A stretch of 64,000 nucleotides of DNA from Streptococcus suis YS161 (lineage in GTDB: Bacteria > Bacillota > Bacilli > Lactobacillales > Streptococcaceae), in NCBI RefSeq assembly GCF_002760245.1, contig NZ_ASCA01000006.1:1-64000 (forward strand), in the 5' to 3' direction. Below the pieces are notes generated by a model. The model saw only the letters and a list, made by a program, of their open reading frames with translations. It searched no databases and had not been told where the DNA came from. The position numbers and the translations under genes are program-made. Below, one piece after another: positions 19,053 through 28,684 of the stretch (its first letter is position 1; each line of letters starts with the position of its first letter).

Positions 19053-20147
19053 TTAACTTATTACTCTCTTTAATTCATTGATAATATTTTCTTCATAATA
19101 TTTTTCTGCTGTTTGTTGTGCATTCTTACAGATTTTATCGTAATCCTGAGAGGATAAGGTTCTTAATTTGTATATTGTTTCCGCAAGTTTTACTTCTGAA
19201 CCTACCGTAAACTTAAATCCATTGTAACCATCATTTATGTAGTACTTTGGAGCAGCAAAATCGCTAGTGATTACTGGGGTTCCACAAGCCATTGCTTCAA
19301 GCGCAACTAAACCTAAGCTTTCACCTTCTCTTTTAGTTGGAAAAACAAGGTAATCAATTAAATTAAAAAATTCTCCCAATTCATTTTGTGGTAAGAGCTT
19401 ATTGATAAAAATAAAATTTTCCGTTAGCCGTTTTGATTCTACACATTCCTTCAATAAGTCTGATTGATACCCATCTCCTAAAATTATATAAATATTTTCA
19501 TCATTATACTTACTATTTAACAAATCAATTGCATTTAAAAACGTATCCCATCCCTTACCTTCACTAATTCTTCCACTGAAGCCAAAAATTTTTTTATCAC
19601 CTTTTAATTTTAGAATATTTTTAAACATAGTATTTTCAATTCCTACATTTGTATTAAAAAAATTAGAGTCAATACCAGCGGACGGATATATTTCAATTTT
19701 TGAACTATTAATTAAGTATTTTTCTGATACATAATCACGAAAATATTCACTTGGAACAATGATTTTATCACTTATTGATAAAATTTTTTTAGTGACTTTT
19801 TGAAGTTTTTGTTGTTTATTATTTTCTGGAACAACATCACTTCCATGTACATTAACTAATATCTTTTTGTTTATAAATGGTCTAGCAATAAGTACAGGAA
19901 TGCTGCTATGAGAGGCATAATGAATATAAATTAAATCATACTTATAAAACAAAATTTTAATAATAGTTCTGAGATAGAATAATAAATAATAAATTACTTT
20001 TACTATTTTAGAATCTGACTTTGTCATAACTGACAGCGAATAAGAAATTCCTATTTTGTTTAACTGATTACAAAATTTTTTAACGAATATTCCATATGAT
20101 GGATATTTCTCACTAGGAAACATGTTAGATATAACTAAAATTTTCAA
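19053..20147 (-). CDS. Family 4 glycosyltransferase
   Basis: 364 aa GT-B retaining transferase. The N-terminal acceptor domain starts MKILVISNMFPSEKYPSYG. The C-terminal donor domain has GFSGRISEGKGWDTFL and the EX7E-type motif REGESLGLVALEAMACG. It starts one base after the end of the Alg13-like gene, so the two are translated from one message. It probably adds the third sugar of the repeat unit. It is very AT-rich, like its neighbours. Confidence 0.87.
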   Translation of the reverse strand: MKILVISNMFPSEKYPSYGIFVKKFCNQLNKIGISYSLSVMTKSDSKIVKVIYYLLFYLRTIIKILFYKYDLIYIHYASHSSIPVLIARPFINKKILVNVHGSDVVPENNKQQKLQKVTKKILSISDKIIVPSEYFRDYVSEKYLINSSKIEIYPSAGIDSNFFNTNVGIENTMFKNILKLKGDKKIFGFSGRISEGKGWDTFLNAIDLLNSKYNDENIYIILGDGYQSDLLKECVESKRLTENFIFINKLLPQNELGEFFNLIDYLVFPTKREGESLGLVALEAMACGTPVITSDFAAPKYYINDGYNGFKFTVGSEVKLAETIYKLRTLSSQDYDKICKNAQQTAEKYYEENIINELKRVIS

Positions 20148-20148
20148 A

Positions 20149-20631
20149 TTAATTCCTCGTATTTATAAAAAAATCAATACTATCTATTATAGTTGTCGTA
20201 TTCGATTTATAGAGTACAATTTTCTTATTAAGTGCTTTATCAATAGCTTCTTTTAGATCTCTGACATCATAACATCCTACAATCAAATCGCTTTTTTCAA
20301 ACTCTTCAATTATCTCTGTTTGATGTTCATCAATATGTTCTCCATATTTTGGTAATCGGGGCACAGCAATTACTCTTTTGCTTTTTTTTAATGCACCAAC
20401 AATTGCACCCGTTCCTCCATGTGTAATAATTAAATCAGATTTATTCGAAAGTTCTTGAAACTCTTCTCTACTCAAAAAATTTTTATATTCGAAGTTCTTT
20501 GGTATATAGTCACTATAGCCAGTTTGAGCAAAAATATCATTAGAAATTTTCAAATTCTCAACCAACTTATCAACTTCCTCAAGCAATCTATTAAATTGAA
20601 ATTTTTGTGATCCTAAAGTAATAAATATCAT
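20149..20631 (-). CDS. Alg13-like catalytic subunit of a split glycosyltransferase (PssE/Cps14G type)
   Basis: 160 aa, the C-terminal GT28 half of a two-protein transferase. MIFITLGSQKFQFNRLL at the start and LIITHGGTGAIVGALK with PRLPKYGEHIDEHQ are family hallmarks of donor binding. ATG 20631 follows AAGGAGA; an upstream extension lies inside the Alg14-like gene and is rejected. The partner is the next gene upstream. Relatives add beta-1,4-Gal (pneumococcal Cps14F/G) or beta-1,4-GlcA (Rhizobium PssD/PssE) to lipid-linked Glc. Since ugd is in this operon, GlcA is a real option. Confidence 0.87.
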   Translation of the reverse strand: MIFITLGSQKFQFNRLLEEVDKLVENLKISNDIFAQTGYSDYIPKNFEYKNFLSREEFQELSNKSDLIITHGGTGAIVGALKKSKRVIAVPRLPKYGEHIDEHQTEIIEEFEKSDLIVGCYDVRDLKEAIDKALNKKIVLYKSNTTTIIDSIDFFINTRN

Positions 20632-20645
20632 TATCTTCTCCTTTT

Positions 20646-21122
20646 CTAATAAATTCCACCTAAAAAGATGGCCTCTGGATAGTGTTTCAACATCGGTTCC
20701 CACTGAACATAGAACTGATCTGCAAATTTATACATTAATTTCCCAGTCAAAGTAGGTGAGCTCACCTTTGCAAACGACTCAATATAAATTATTTTCTTAC
20801 CAAACAACTTTGCAATTAAACTTATTGGAATCGTTGCTAAAACACCAGTTGAAATTACAAAATCTGGTCGCTCCTTAAGAAAAATGTAAAATGAACTTGC
20901 ACTTATTTTTAATAATTTCAAAATCAAAAGTTTTTCACTTCTATTAATCTGAGATACTGTGTAACTCCGTATGTTTTCCAGATCAATATTGTAGTTTGTC
21001 TTCTCGGTAATGACAAAACTATCATACTTTTCCATTAAAGGCATTAACATCATCAATTGTTCGAAATGACCTCCAGTTGATGCTGTAAAACAAACTTTAG
21101 TTTTCTTACTTATACCATTCAT
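20646..21122 (-). CDS. Alg14-like membrane subunit of a split glycosyltransferase (PssD/Cps14F type)
   Basis: 158 aa, the N-terminal acceptor and membrane-recruiting half. VCFTASTGGHFEQLMML is the family start, followed by PDFVISTGVLATIPISLIAKLFG, and the protein ends near YPEAIFLGGIY. Together with the adjacent Alg13-like protein it should form the second transferase of the pathway, working directly on the CpsE product. A 14 bp gap separates the two genes. Confidence 0.87.
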   Translation of the reverse strand: MNGISKKTKVCFTASTGGHFEQLMMLMPLMEKYDSFVITEKTNYNIDLENIRSYTVSQINRSEKLLILKLLKISASSFYIFLKERPDFVISTGVLATIPISLIAKLFGKKIIYIESFAKVSSPTLTGKLMYKFADQFYVQWEPMLKHYPEAIFLGGIY

Positions 21123-21155
21123 ATCTATTTATACATTCTTAAGTAGTAATAAAAC

Positions 21156-22532
21156 TTACTTACTCCCCTCTCTTTTTAAAACAACCGCAAATGTCTTCAA
21201 TAAAATCTTCACGTCTAACCAAATCGTCCAATTATCAATGTATTCCACGTCTAGTTTCACAACTTCGTCAAAGTCTGTGATATTACTACGTCCGCTTACC
21301 TGCCACAAACCTGTAATACCTGGTTTAAAGCTGAGTCGGCGTTTTTGACTAGGAGTATATTGATCAAATTCATCGACTGTAGGGGGTCGTGTACCAACAA
21401 GACTCATATCGCCAGTCAAAACATTGTAAAATTGTGGCAGTTCATCCAAACTTGTCTTCCGAATAAAATGACCAATTGGTGTAATGCGAGGATCGTTATC
21501 CATTTTGAACATACCACCTTGCATCTGATTTTGAGCCATTAATTCTTTTTTACGCTCTTCAGCATCTACATACATAGAACGGAATTTATAGAACTTAAAA
21601 ATTCGCCCATTTTTTCCAACGCGCTTTTGAATAAAAATTGCTGGTCCACCATCTTTCCGAATAAGAGGAACTAAGACAATGGAAGCAAGTCCGCAAAAAA
21701 TCAAACCTACTATTGCACCACAAATGTCCAGCAGTCGTTTCATAAAGATGTGGCTAGGCTTATAAAGATTCGAGGAAAAAGTAACAATACTATGGTCACC
21801 AATTTGTTGAATTTTTTTATTTCGTAAAGCTTGAAAATCAAATGAATTGATATCCACACTCACATCTATACCTAGGATTTCAAATTCTGATACAATGCTT
21901 TTCAAATCATAAATTTCACTTGGAAGATTAATAAAAACATGGTCAACTACTTCATGAGTTGCAAAGTCTACTGCTTGTTCCAAAGGAATAAGCGGTGCTG
22001 GCAATTCCAAGTTAGTTACACCTTCTCCTAAAATTACGACTCCAGCCAAATATTTAGCAGGTAATAATTCTGATTCAAATAAGCCTCTCATCAATCGAAA
22101 ACATTCATAAGTAGTTATAAGCAGTGTATTTTTTTGCTGCTCCTTTGAAATTAGAAATATATGCTTATAATGTCTAATAATACAATTCGACAAATAAACT
22201 AGGCCAAAATTAATTGCGGAAAAATAGACCAATCCCCTTCTTGAAATCTTGACCTCATCTACCAACATAAAAGAGGTAAAAGTTAATAGTAATGCCAAAA
22301 TTAAGCTATAGGTTAGTGTCTTCTCTACTTCTGCTAGGTAACCTCGTTTTTCAATATCTACGTACATTTTAGAAAGATTAAAAGCAAAAAAATGCAATAC
22401 GAAAATAGATAAGACGCCTGTTCGATTAAGATCCGAATCTGGAAATTGATTAGTTAAAAATACAGCAAAAAATACGGCAATTAATTCAAGAAGCGCCAAC
22501 CGTAACTGGCGATAACCATTTATATTAATCAT
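21156..22532 (-). CDS. cpsE: Initiating sugar-phosphate transferase CpsE (WchA)
   Basis: 458 aa polyprenyl-phosphate hexose-1-phosphate transferase that starts the repeat unit, most likely Glc-1-P as in other streptococcal WchA proteins. About five N-terminal TM helices precede a soluble CoA-binding-like domain. The catalytic C-terminal bacterial sugar transferase domain contains KFYKFRSM, KTSLDELPQFYNVL, SLVGTRPP and PGITGLWQVSGR. It marks the border between the conserved cpsA-D genes and the serotype-specific genes. Confidence 0.94.
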   Translation of the reverse strand: MININGYRQLRLALLELIAVFFAVFLTNQFPDSDLNRTGVLSIFVLHFFAFNLSKMYVDIEKRGYLAEVEKTLTYSLILALLLTFTSFMLVDEVKISRRGLVYFSAINFGLVYLSNCIIRHYKHIFLISKEQQKNTLLITTYECFRLMRGLFESELLPAKYLAGVVILGEGVTNLELPAPLIPLEQAVDFATHEVVDHVFINLPSEIYDLKSIVSEFEILGIDVSVDINSFDFQALRNKKIQQIGDHSIVTFSSNLYKPSHIFMKRLLDICGAIVGLIFCGLASIVLVPLIRKDGGPAIFIQKRVGKNGRIFKFYKFRSMYVDAEERKKELMAQNQMQGGMFKMDNDPRITPIGHFIRKTSLDELPQFYNVLTGDMSLVGTRPPTVDEFDQYTPSQKRRLSFKPGITGLWQVSGRSNITDFDEVVKLDVEYIDNWTIWLDVKILLKTFAVVLKREGSK

Positions 22533-22597
22533 ACTCTCTCCATTTTACTTCATACTATCTAGCAAAGTAGTTGATACTCTAAAGTTTTAAACCAACC

Positions 22598-23329
22598 TCA
22601 AATCGCCTGGTTTTTTAATAGCATAAGAGGATTCTTTTTCAGCAACGCTTTCGCTTTATCTTCGCCAAATTCCTCTGTTATTAACTTATAAGCCTCCCTC
22701 ATAAACGGAGGTCTACTAGATAAATTATGCATATCACTGGCAACACAATGTACTAAATCCTGCTCTAAAAAATACCGAGTGCGTTTTTTAAATTCTTTTG
22801 CTCGATCGCCAATTAAAGCGGGCTTCAGCACATGGTTACTATTTACCTGAGTATAGCATCCCTTGTCAATTAACTCTTCTACTCTCTCTGCATGAAACGC
22901 TAGGGCATCATATCGTTCTATATGGGCAAGTACTGGAGTTAGTCCAAGTAGCGTCACTTCGTTCACTGCTTCTTGAATCTCTTTCCAAGGAGTGTTCATA
23001 CTGAATTCCAAGAGAATATAGCGCGAGCCATTAAGTGTGGGTACTTTCTTTTTTTCAAGTTTGCTTAAGATATCTTTACTATAATACAATTCAGCACCAT
23101 AGCACAATCGTATTTCAGGATAAACTTCTGCTACTGCTTCTTTAAGTTGAAGAAAGTTAGTCATGATAACTTTTTCTGGTGTTTCAAACATCCCTTTTCT
23201 TCTATGAGATGTCGCTACGATATAGCGAACACCTTGACGATAAGCTTCGCCTATCAAACTCAAGCTCTCTTCAATAGTTTTTGGTCCGTCATCCACACCA
23301 AATATGATATGCGAATGAATATCAATCAT
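22598..23329 (-). CDS. cpsD: Tyrosine-protein phosphatase CpsD (Wzh)
   Basis: 243 aa metal-dependent PHP-fold phosphatase. MIDIHSHIIFGVDDGP carries the first metal ligands, and ATSHRR, HIERYDA and VASDMHN supply the others. It dephosphorylates the CpsC kinase and so controls chain length and export. In S. suis nomenclature this gene is cpsD, equivalent to wzh (cpsB in pneumococcus). It lies 38 bp after cpsC. Confidence 0.93.
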   Translation of the reverse strand: MIDIHSHIIFGVDDGPKTIEESLSLIGEAYRQGVRYIVATSHRRKGMFETPEKVIMTNFLQLKEAVAEVYPEIRLCYGAELYYSKDILSKLEKKKVPTLNGSRYILLEFSMNTPWKEIQEAVNEVTLLGLTPVLAHIERYDALAFHAERVEELIDKGCYTQVNSNHVLKPALIGDRAKEFKKRTRYFLEQDLVHCVASDMHNLSSRPPFMREAYKLITEEFGEDKAKALLKKNPLMLLKNQAI

Positions 23330-23367
23330 ACTAATACCTACTTATCAAACTTATATTATCTGAGAAA

Positions 23368-24054
23368 TTAGGCTTTTTTGCCGTAATTTCCGTAGTTTCC
23401 GTATTCACCATACTTCTCAGTGGCAATATCATATTTGTTCAAGATAACGCCTAAAAACGGTGTGCCTGTTTGATCCAACTGCTCTTTAACTTTTTTCAAA
23501 GATGAGCGCTTAACATTGCCTGCTTCTGCTACCAGCACCATCGCATCACATTTCTGCGCAATGATAGCTGCATCAATCACCAGTCCTAATGGTGGACAGT
23601 CAACGATAACATAATCATAGTAGCGACGAAGAGTCGCAAGTAAATTTTCAAAATTCTTACTTTGTAAAAGGGCAGTAGGGTTAGGTGAAACCTTTCCTGA
23701 CTCAATGACGGTCAAGTTTGGAATATCTGTATCGCATAATCCCTGAGACAAGTCTGTTGTCCCTGCTAGGTAATCCGTCAAACCTGTAATCTTTGTAATA
23801 GGTTTGAAAAAACCAGACATGACTGAATTTCGGATATCCGCATCCACCAAAACGGTCTTATAACCTGAACGAGCATAGGCAATAGCGAGACTAGCCGCAG
23901 TTGTACTCTTACCTTCATTTGACTGAACAGAGGTAATACCAACAACCTTAATATCCGCTCCGCTAAGCTGAATGTTGGTACGGATGGCATTGAAATATTC
24001 TTCTGTTTTATTTACCAATTCTTTTTTCGTACGTGCAATTTCTAACGTTGCCAT
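23368..24054 (-). CDS. cpsC: Tyrosine-protein kinase CpsC (Wze)
   Basis: 228 aa cytoplasmic BY-kinase. Walker A is VQSNEGKSTTAASLA, Walker A' is VLVDADIRN and Walker B is YVIVDCPPLG. A C-terminal Tyr cluster, YGEYGNYGNYG, is the autophosphorylation site. It needs CpsB as membrane activator, and CpsD removes the phosphates. Gene order cpsB-cpsC-cpsD is as in S. suis. Confidence 0.94.
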   Translation of the reverse strand: MATLEIARTKKELVNKTEEYFNAIRTNIQLSGADIKVVGITSVQSNEGKSTTAASLAIAYARSGYKTVLVDADIRNSVMSGFFKPITKITGLTDYLAGTTDLSQGLCDTDIPNLTVIESGKVSPNPTALLQSKNFENLLATLRRYYDYVIVDCPPLGLVIDAAIIAQKCDAMVLVAEAGNVKRSSLKKVKEQLDQTGTPFLGVILNKYDIATEKYGEYGNYGNYGKKA

Positions 24055-24063
24055 ATTGTTCTC

Positions 24064-24753
24064 CTATTTCAATTTCTTCGAATCTGGTACTACACCAAGC
24101 AAGGTCAAGCCCATTACCTCTTCAATATCCTGAGGGCGTTTGACACGGTCATCCAAAACCTCCATAACCAGTACAAGAGCTGTTGCCAAGATACCGCCAG
24201 CTAATAAACCAAGTATGATATTTCGTTTTGTATTTGGAGTGGTTGGTTCTTCCGCTGGGACTGCTTCTTCAAGTGTTGTCACATCACTTACCTTGGTGAC
24301 CTCAACAATTTTTTGCGCCGCAAAGGTACGAAGACTATTTGCAATACGTGCCGCTTCATTTGGATCCGCATCACGCACGGAGATAGAAACGATACGAGTA
24401 TCGACAGGGATAGAAACTGAAACCTTTTCTTTTAAGTTCTCGTTCAAGTTCAACTCTGTAGCTACTTGCGTCAATACATCTTGTGATAGGATAATTTCCT
24501 TATAGTCTTTTACCAAATAGGTACCTGCTTGTAACTCTTGGTTGGTCAACCCAGCACCAGCTTCTACATTTTGACTCACTACATAGATACGGGTAGTAGA
24601 GTCATATTGTGGAGTTACCAAAAAACTGCTATAAACAAATGCCAGCCCTGCTCCTAATACCGCAGTTACTAGAATGAAGAATTTTTTTCTCCAGATTGTT
24701 TTCAATAATGATAATACATCAATTTCGATTGTATTTGATTCTTGGTTATTCAT
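24064..24753 (-). CDS. cpsB: Chain-length determinant/kinase adaptor CpsB (Wzd)
   Basis: 229 aa membrane protein of the Wzz/BY-kinase-activator family. Two TM helices lie at about residues 26-46 and 180-200, flanking an extracellular domain. The C-terminal segment after [20 protein letters not shown] contacts CpsC. It controls capsule chain length and activates the kinase. ATG 24753 lies close after AGGAG. Confidence 0.93.
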   Translation of the reverse strand: MNNQESNTIEIDVLSLLKTIWRKKFFILVTAVLGAGLAFVYSSFLVTPQYDSTTRIYVVSQNVEAGAGLTNQELQAGTYLVKDYKEIILSQDVLTQVATELNLNENLKEKVSVSIPVDTRIVSISVRDADPNEAARIANSLRTFAAQKIVEVTKVSDVTTLEEAVPAEEPTTPNTKRNIILGLLAGGILATALVLVMEVLDDRVKRPQDIEEVMGLTLLGVVPDSKKLK

Positions 24754-24768
24754 AATTTCTCCTATTTT

Positions 24769-26214
24769 TTAATTTCCATCCAATACTGATTGAATAGTAG
24801 TCTTTACTTGTTCCAGACTATCTTGATTAATTTCCATCATATACAGTTGTGATCCAGGCATCGCATAAGAAGGTAAATCCATACGACCTGAACCTGTCAA
24901 GGCCTGAGACTCAACTGTAAACTGGGTACCGGATTCTAATTGGGTATTTACCAAGCCCATAATCGTTTCCAAACTCAAGTCAGTTTGAATGGAGTCTTCA
25001 AGACCAGATAAAATCGCTTGATAGTTTTTAAGATTTTCTGGTGCGCTCATTTTTTTGATCAAGGCTGCAATCACTTTTTCTTGGTTTTTTCCACGGTCAT
25101 TATCACCATTAGCTAAAGCATAGCGTTCGCGGACGAAACCTAAGGCCTGTTCTGAATTTAAATGGATTTGACCTACTGGGAAATCAAAACCACCATGCAG
25201 ACTGGTAACTTCTTGATCATTGTACACATCAATACCACCAACCAAATCAATCAACTGTAAGAAGGAAGTAAAGTTGAGTCGGATATAGTTACTAATGTCA
25301 ATACCATAAAGATTTTCTAAGGTGTGCACGGAGGCGTTAACACCATAAATCCCCGCATGTGTTAGTTTATCGTATTGATTTTGCCCGCCATCTGCGATAG
25401 CAACGTATGAATCTCGTGGAGTAGTTGTCAATAAAATCTTATGTGTCGCACGATTGACAGTCATAATGATATTGACATCTGAACGCGAAACAGATGAAAT
25501 TGGACCGTAGGTATCAATACCGCTGATATAGATATTGAAGCTGTCCCCACTCGCTTGTTTGACTGCTGTTTCAACAGTATGAGTCACTTTGAAACTATAT
25601 ATTTTTTTCACTTTTGAAGAAAAGTCTGGATCTTCATTTTCTAAAATATTGCTAAAAACTCCGTTGAAGACCATCGCTTGACTCTCACCATTCAACATAG
25701 ATTGATATGCTGTCAGATAAGAGGTCGCGGGGCTAGTTGCTAGTTGAATAGATTCCATTTTGGAAATGTCTTCCATTAAAGCGGTGATGTTATCTTGGTC
25801 GTATTCGGCTGGAGCAAGAATACTAGTAAGCTGACGAACGTCCGTAATATCACTATTTGCTGGGACAAGGATACTCATTTCATATTCTGAAAATGTCGAA
25901 TTTGAATTTAGTCGTGTTGAAAATTTTACAACTTCTTGCATCCCATAGATTCCGACAGAAGTGATGACCAGTGAAAAAACAAGTAAGAGTGTTGTAAACA
26001 CACGCGCTTTCTTACGCCACATCAATAATCCAGTCAATACTGCCACTCCTACTAGCAAAAGTGTAACAATATAATTTAAATACCGGAAATCTAGGATGTT
26101 ATAGCGATACATGGTCACTAAGAATAGACATAAAGTAATGGCGTAAAGCCCCAAAAGCGCAAAATTTACCAATTTGAACTTGGACGACTTCCTTCGCCCG
26201 CTTCTCTTTTTCAT
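24769..26214 (-). CDS. cpsA: LytR-CpsA-Psr family protein CpsA (Wzg)
   Basis: 481 aa, first gene of the cps operon. A basic N-terminus and three TM helices are followed by a DNA_PPF domain and the LCP domain with [28 protein letters not shown] and [22 protein letters not shown] enzymes transfer lipid-linked polymer to peptidoglycan. The ATG at 26214 is preferred over a TTG at 26220 because AAGGAAGG is 6 bases before the ATG and abuts the TTG. Confidence 0.94.
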   Translation of the reverse strand: MKKRSGRRKSSKFKLVNFALLGLYAITLCLFLVTMYRYNILDFRYLNYIVTLLLVGVAVLTGLLMWRKKARVFTTLLLVFSLVITSVGIYGMQEVVKFSTRLNSNSTFSEYEMSILVPANSDITDVRQLTSILAPAEYDQDNITALMEDISKMESIQLATSPATSYLTAYQSMLNGESQAMVFNGVFSNILENEDPDFSSKVKKIYSFKVTHTVETAVKQASGDSFNIYISGIDTYGPISSVSRSDVNIIMTVNRATHKILLTTTPRDSYVAIADGGQNQYDKLTHAGIYGVNASVHTLENLYGIDISNYIRLNFTSFLQLIDLVGGIDVYNDQEVTSLHGGFDFPVGQIHLNSEQALGFVRERYALANGDNDRGKNQEKVIAALIKKMSAPENLKNYQAILSGLEDSIQTDLSLETIMGLVNTQLESGTQFTVESQALTGSGRMDLPSYAMPGSQLYMMEINQDSLEQVKTTIQSVLDGN

Positions 26215-26245
26215 AAACAACCTTCCTTTTACTTATAACTAACCT

Positions 26246-26274
26246 AGTATATCATAGAAATTAATATTTTTCTA
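26246..26274 (-). promoter_or_regulatory. Promoter of the cps operon
   Basis: On the minus strand TAGAAA (26274-26269), a 17 bp spacer and TATACT (26251-26246) preceded by TGA, an extended -10. It lies 32 bases before the cpsA start. The weak -35 with extended -10 suggests moderate constitutive output or activator help. Confidence 0.6.
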
Positions 26275-26314
26275 CCCTTCTTTAGTGCTGGAAAACGTTA
26301 TCTTGTTTATTATT

Positions 26315-27049
26315 TCACATTTTGATTGATCGTATGAAGGTAAGTTGGTTTGCCGTTGATTCGGAAGCACAATATTCAAAGCCATCCACCTTAAAATCTT
26401 GAATGTCCGATAATTTCTGAATATTGTTCTTAGCCAACCAGGACAGCAATCTTCCTCTACCTTTTTTTGATATATTTGAGTGAACTTTTAGCTGACCTGC
26501 TTTTTCTTCCATGAAAAGAATTTTAACTAATCTTTTCTGAATCTGTGGAGAAAACACCTGCTCAAATTCTGACGAAGCCAACGAGAGAATCAGTTCATCA
26601 TCACCAACTTCTTGGTCATAATACGGTCGCCAGTACTGTTTCAAAGACTGATTGCCTATCTTTAAGCTCCCTTGAAAATCTAAGCGGTGAGGTGAAATGA
26701 ATTCAAAAGGATGAATCAATCCGTATAAGGCTGTCGCAACACGAACGTGGTCACGTAGGTAATTTTCTTCTTTCGAATCTATACCTCGCCTATCCATATA
26801 ACGATACATGAGACCATCATATAACTGCCAGGCTGGATAGGTTTTTGCTTGACCTATCCTGATTCGATACCAACGATCAGCTTCTAACTCAGCCTTTTCT
26901 TCATTCAATTTATAAAAGGCAGCCATCTTTTTTACATCAAATTGACTTATGGCATCCAGCACCGGCTTGCTTCGATCAGACAGGGGATAAAACGGGGCAT
27001 TCTCTAGATTTGTATTTACTTCTTTTGCATTAGGTATAATTATTTTCAT
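26315..27049 (-). CDS. yaaA: YaaA family peroxide-stress protein (S. suis orfX)
   Basis: 244 aa UPF0246/YaaA protein. Family landmarks are MKIIIPNAKE, YDGLMYRY, ATALYGLIHPFEFISPHRLDF and a C-terminal FKVDGFEYCASEST. E. coli YaaA limits iron and DNA damage under peroxide stress. In S. suis the gene upstream of cpsA is called orfX. ATG 27049 is preferred over GTG 27052. There is no ribosome binding site, and a -10 box sits 6 bases upstream, so the mRNA may be leaderless. Confidence 0.9.
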   Translation of the reverse strand: MKIIIPNAKEVNTNLENAPFYPLSDRSKPVLDAISQFDVKKMAAFYKLNEEKAELEADRWYRIRIGQAKTYPAWQLYDGLMYRYMDRRGIDSKEENYLRDHVRVATALYGLIHPFEFISPHRLDFQGSLKIGNQSLKQYWRPYYDQEVGDDELILSLASSEFEQVFSPQIQKRLVKILFMEEKAGQLKVHSNISKKGRGRLLSWLAKNNIQKLSDIQDFKVDGFEYCASESTANQLTFIRSIKM

Positions 27050-27055
27050 CACTTA

Positions 27056-27064
27056 ATTATACCA
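27056..27064 (-). promoter_or_regulatory. Extended -10 of yaaA, giving a leaderless transcript
   Basis: TGGTATAAT on the minus strand, with TATAAT at 27061-27056. The ATG begins 6 bases downstream, where transcription should start. The -35 region is poor. Confidence 0.55.
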
Positions 27065-27171
27065 TAGAGTAGCTTAATTCCTGAGCCTCAACCCCATTAT
27101 TCATATATTGTATTTCTGCAACTTTTCCTATATACTAGCTAGTAACATAGTCTATAAAAAAGGGGGCCTAG

Positions 27172-28431
27172 ATGAAAAAATATCAAGTTATCATCCAAGA
27201 TATTTTGACTGGAATAGAGGAACACCGATTCAAACGTGGAGAGAAATTACCTTCTATCCGTCAACTCAGCGAGCAATATCATTGTAGCAAAGACACTGTC
27301 CAAAAGGCTATGTTGGAATTAAAGTATCAAAATAAGATCTACGCTGTCGAAAAAAGCGGTTATTATATCTTAGAAGATAGAGATTTCCAAGACCATACTG
27401 TAGAGCTCAATCCTGCAGACTTTCAAGAATTACCCTATGAAGATTTTCGGATTTGTCTAAACGAAAGTCTTATTGGGCGGGAAAATTACCTATTCAACTA
27501 CTATCACCAGCAAGAGGGATTGGCAGAATTGATTTCCTCCGTTCAAAGTCTGTTAATGGACTATCATGTCTATACAAAAAAAGACCAGCTGGTTATCACA
27601 GCTGGTAGTCAACAAGCTCTATATATTCTCACACAAATGGAAACCTTGGCTGGAAAAACGGAAATCTTGATAGAGAACCCTACCTACTCACGAATGATAG
27701 AGCTCATTCGACATCAAGGAATCCCCTATCAAACAATTGAACGAGATTTAGATGGAATTGGCCTAGAAGAATTGGAAAGTATCTTCCAAACTGGAAAAAT
27801 TAAGTTTTTCTACACAATTCCTCGCTTGCACAACCCTCTCGGTTCAACTTATGATATAGCAACAAAAACAGCCATCGTAAAATTAGCAAAGCAATATGAT
27901 GTCTACATCATTGAGGATGACTATTTGGCGGATTTCGACTCTAGTCATAGCCTACCTTTACACTATCTTGATACAGATAATCGTGTCATCTACATAAAAT
28001 CTTTTACACCGACACTCTTTCCTGCCCTTCGAATCGGTGCAATCAGCCTTCCTAATCAGCTACGTGATTCCTTCATCAAACATAAGAGTCTAATCGACTA
28101 CGATACCAATCTTATCATGCAAAAAGCTCTCTCGCTCTACATTGATAACGGTATGTTTGCACGAAACACACAGCATCTTCATCATATTTATCACGCTCAG
28201 TGGAATAAAATAAAAGATTGTTTAGAGAAATACAATTTGAACATCCCGTATCGAATTTCCAAAGGGAGCGTGACCTTTCAGCTAAGCAAGGGGATTCTTT
28301 CGCCTAGCATCCAACACATGTTTGGAAAGTGTTATTATTTCAGCGGACAGAAAGCTGATTTCTTACAGATCTTCTTTGAACAAGATTTTGCAGATAAGCT
28401 GGAGCAACTTGTAAGATATTTGAATGAATGA
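27172..28431 (+). CDS. MocR-type GntR regulator with aminotransferase domain (S. suis orfY)
   Basis: 419 aa. An N-terminal GntR winged helix (about 1-75; LPSIRQLSEQYHCSKDTVQK) is fused to a fold-type I aminotransferase domain. PLP features are IIEDDYLADF and the probable Schiff-base lysine in VIYIKSFTPTLFPALRIG. MocR regulators sense PLP or amino acid adducts; PdxR controls PLP synthesis. The gene is divergent from yaaA, has AAGGGGG before its ATG, and equals orfY upstream of S. suis cps. Its target is unknown. The closest vitamin B6 genes in the window are at 61225-62600. Confidence 0.9.
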   Translation: MKKYQVIIQDILTGIEEHRFKRGEKLPSIRQLSEQYHCSKDTVQKAMLELKYQNKIYAVEKSGYYILEDRDFQDHTVELNPADFQELPYEDFRICLNESLIGRENYLFNYYHQQEGLAELISSVQSLLMDYHVYTKKDQLVITAGSQQALYILTQMETLAGKTEILIENPTYSRMIELIRHQGIPYQTIERDLDGIGLEELESIFQTGKIKFFYTIPRLHNPLGSTYDIATKTAIVKLAKQYDVYIIEDDYLADFDSSHSLPLHYLDTDNRVIYIKSFTPTLFPALRIGAISLPNQLRDSFIKHKSLIDYDTNLIMQKALSLYIDNGMFARNTQHLHHIYHAQWNKIKDCLEKYNLNIPYRISKGSVTFQLSKGILSPSIQHMFGKCYYFSGQKADFLQIFFEQDFADKLEQLVRYLNE

Positions 28432-28453
28432 AATCTAATAGCCTCATGCAAAT

Positions 28454-28491
28454 AATCCCCCTCGAACTTAAAAGACGAGGGGGATTGTTCT
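28454..28491 (+). terminator. Terminator after the MocR-type gene
   Basis: AATCCCCCTCG at 28454-28464 pairs perfectly with CGAGGGGGATT at 28476-28486, and GTTCT follows. The stem is strong and near-symmetric, so it may work in both directions. Confidence 0.75.
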
Positions 28492-28519
28492 ATAGTGGAA
28501 ATTACATCCCCAAATTGTT

Positions 28520-28673
28520 ATACTCTTCGAAAATCAAAATTATCCGCTGTCAAGAGCCTTGATGAGCGAAAAGCTCCAGTGGAGGTTTTCAGCCTGTTAC
28601 CTTGAAATAAGATAGTAACAGAGTTCTATCTTCGACTTCGTTTCCTAGGCTACTTTTGATTTTCATTGAGTAT
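28520..28673. repeat. RUP-like MITE, copy 2 (long form)
   Basis: 154 bp between ATACTCTTCGAAAATCAAAAT and a TTTTGATTTTCATTGAGTAT-type right end. It is copy 1 in reverse orientation with about 50 bp extra in the middle. The shared block AGTAGCCTAGGAAACGAAG is identical to copy 1. It lies between the MocR and degV terminators and interrupts no gene. Confidence 0.8.
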
Positions 28674-28684
28674 TACTCTGTGAA

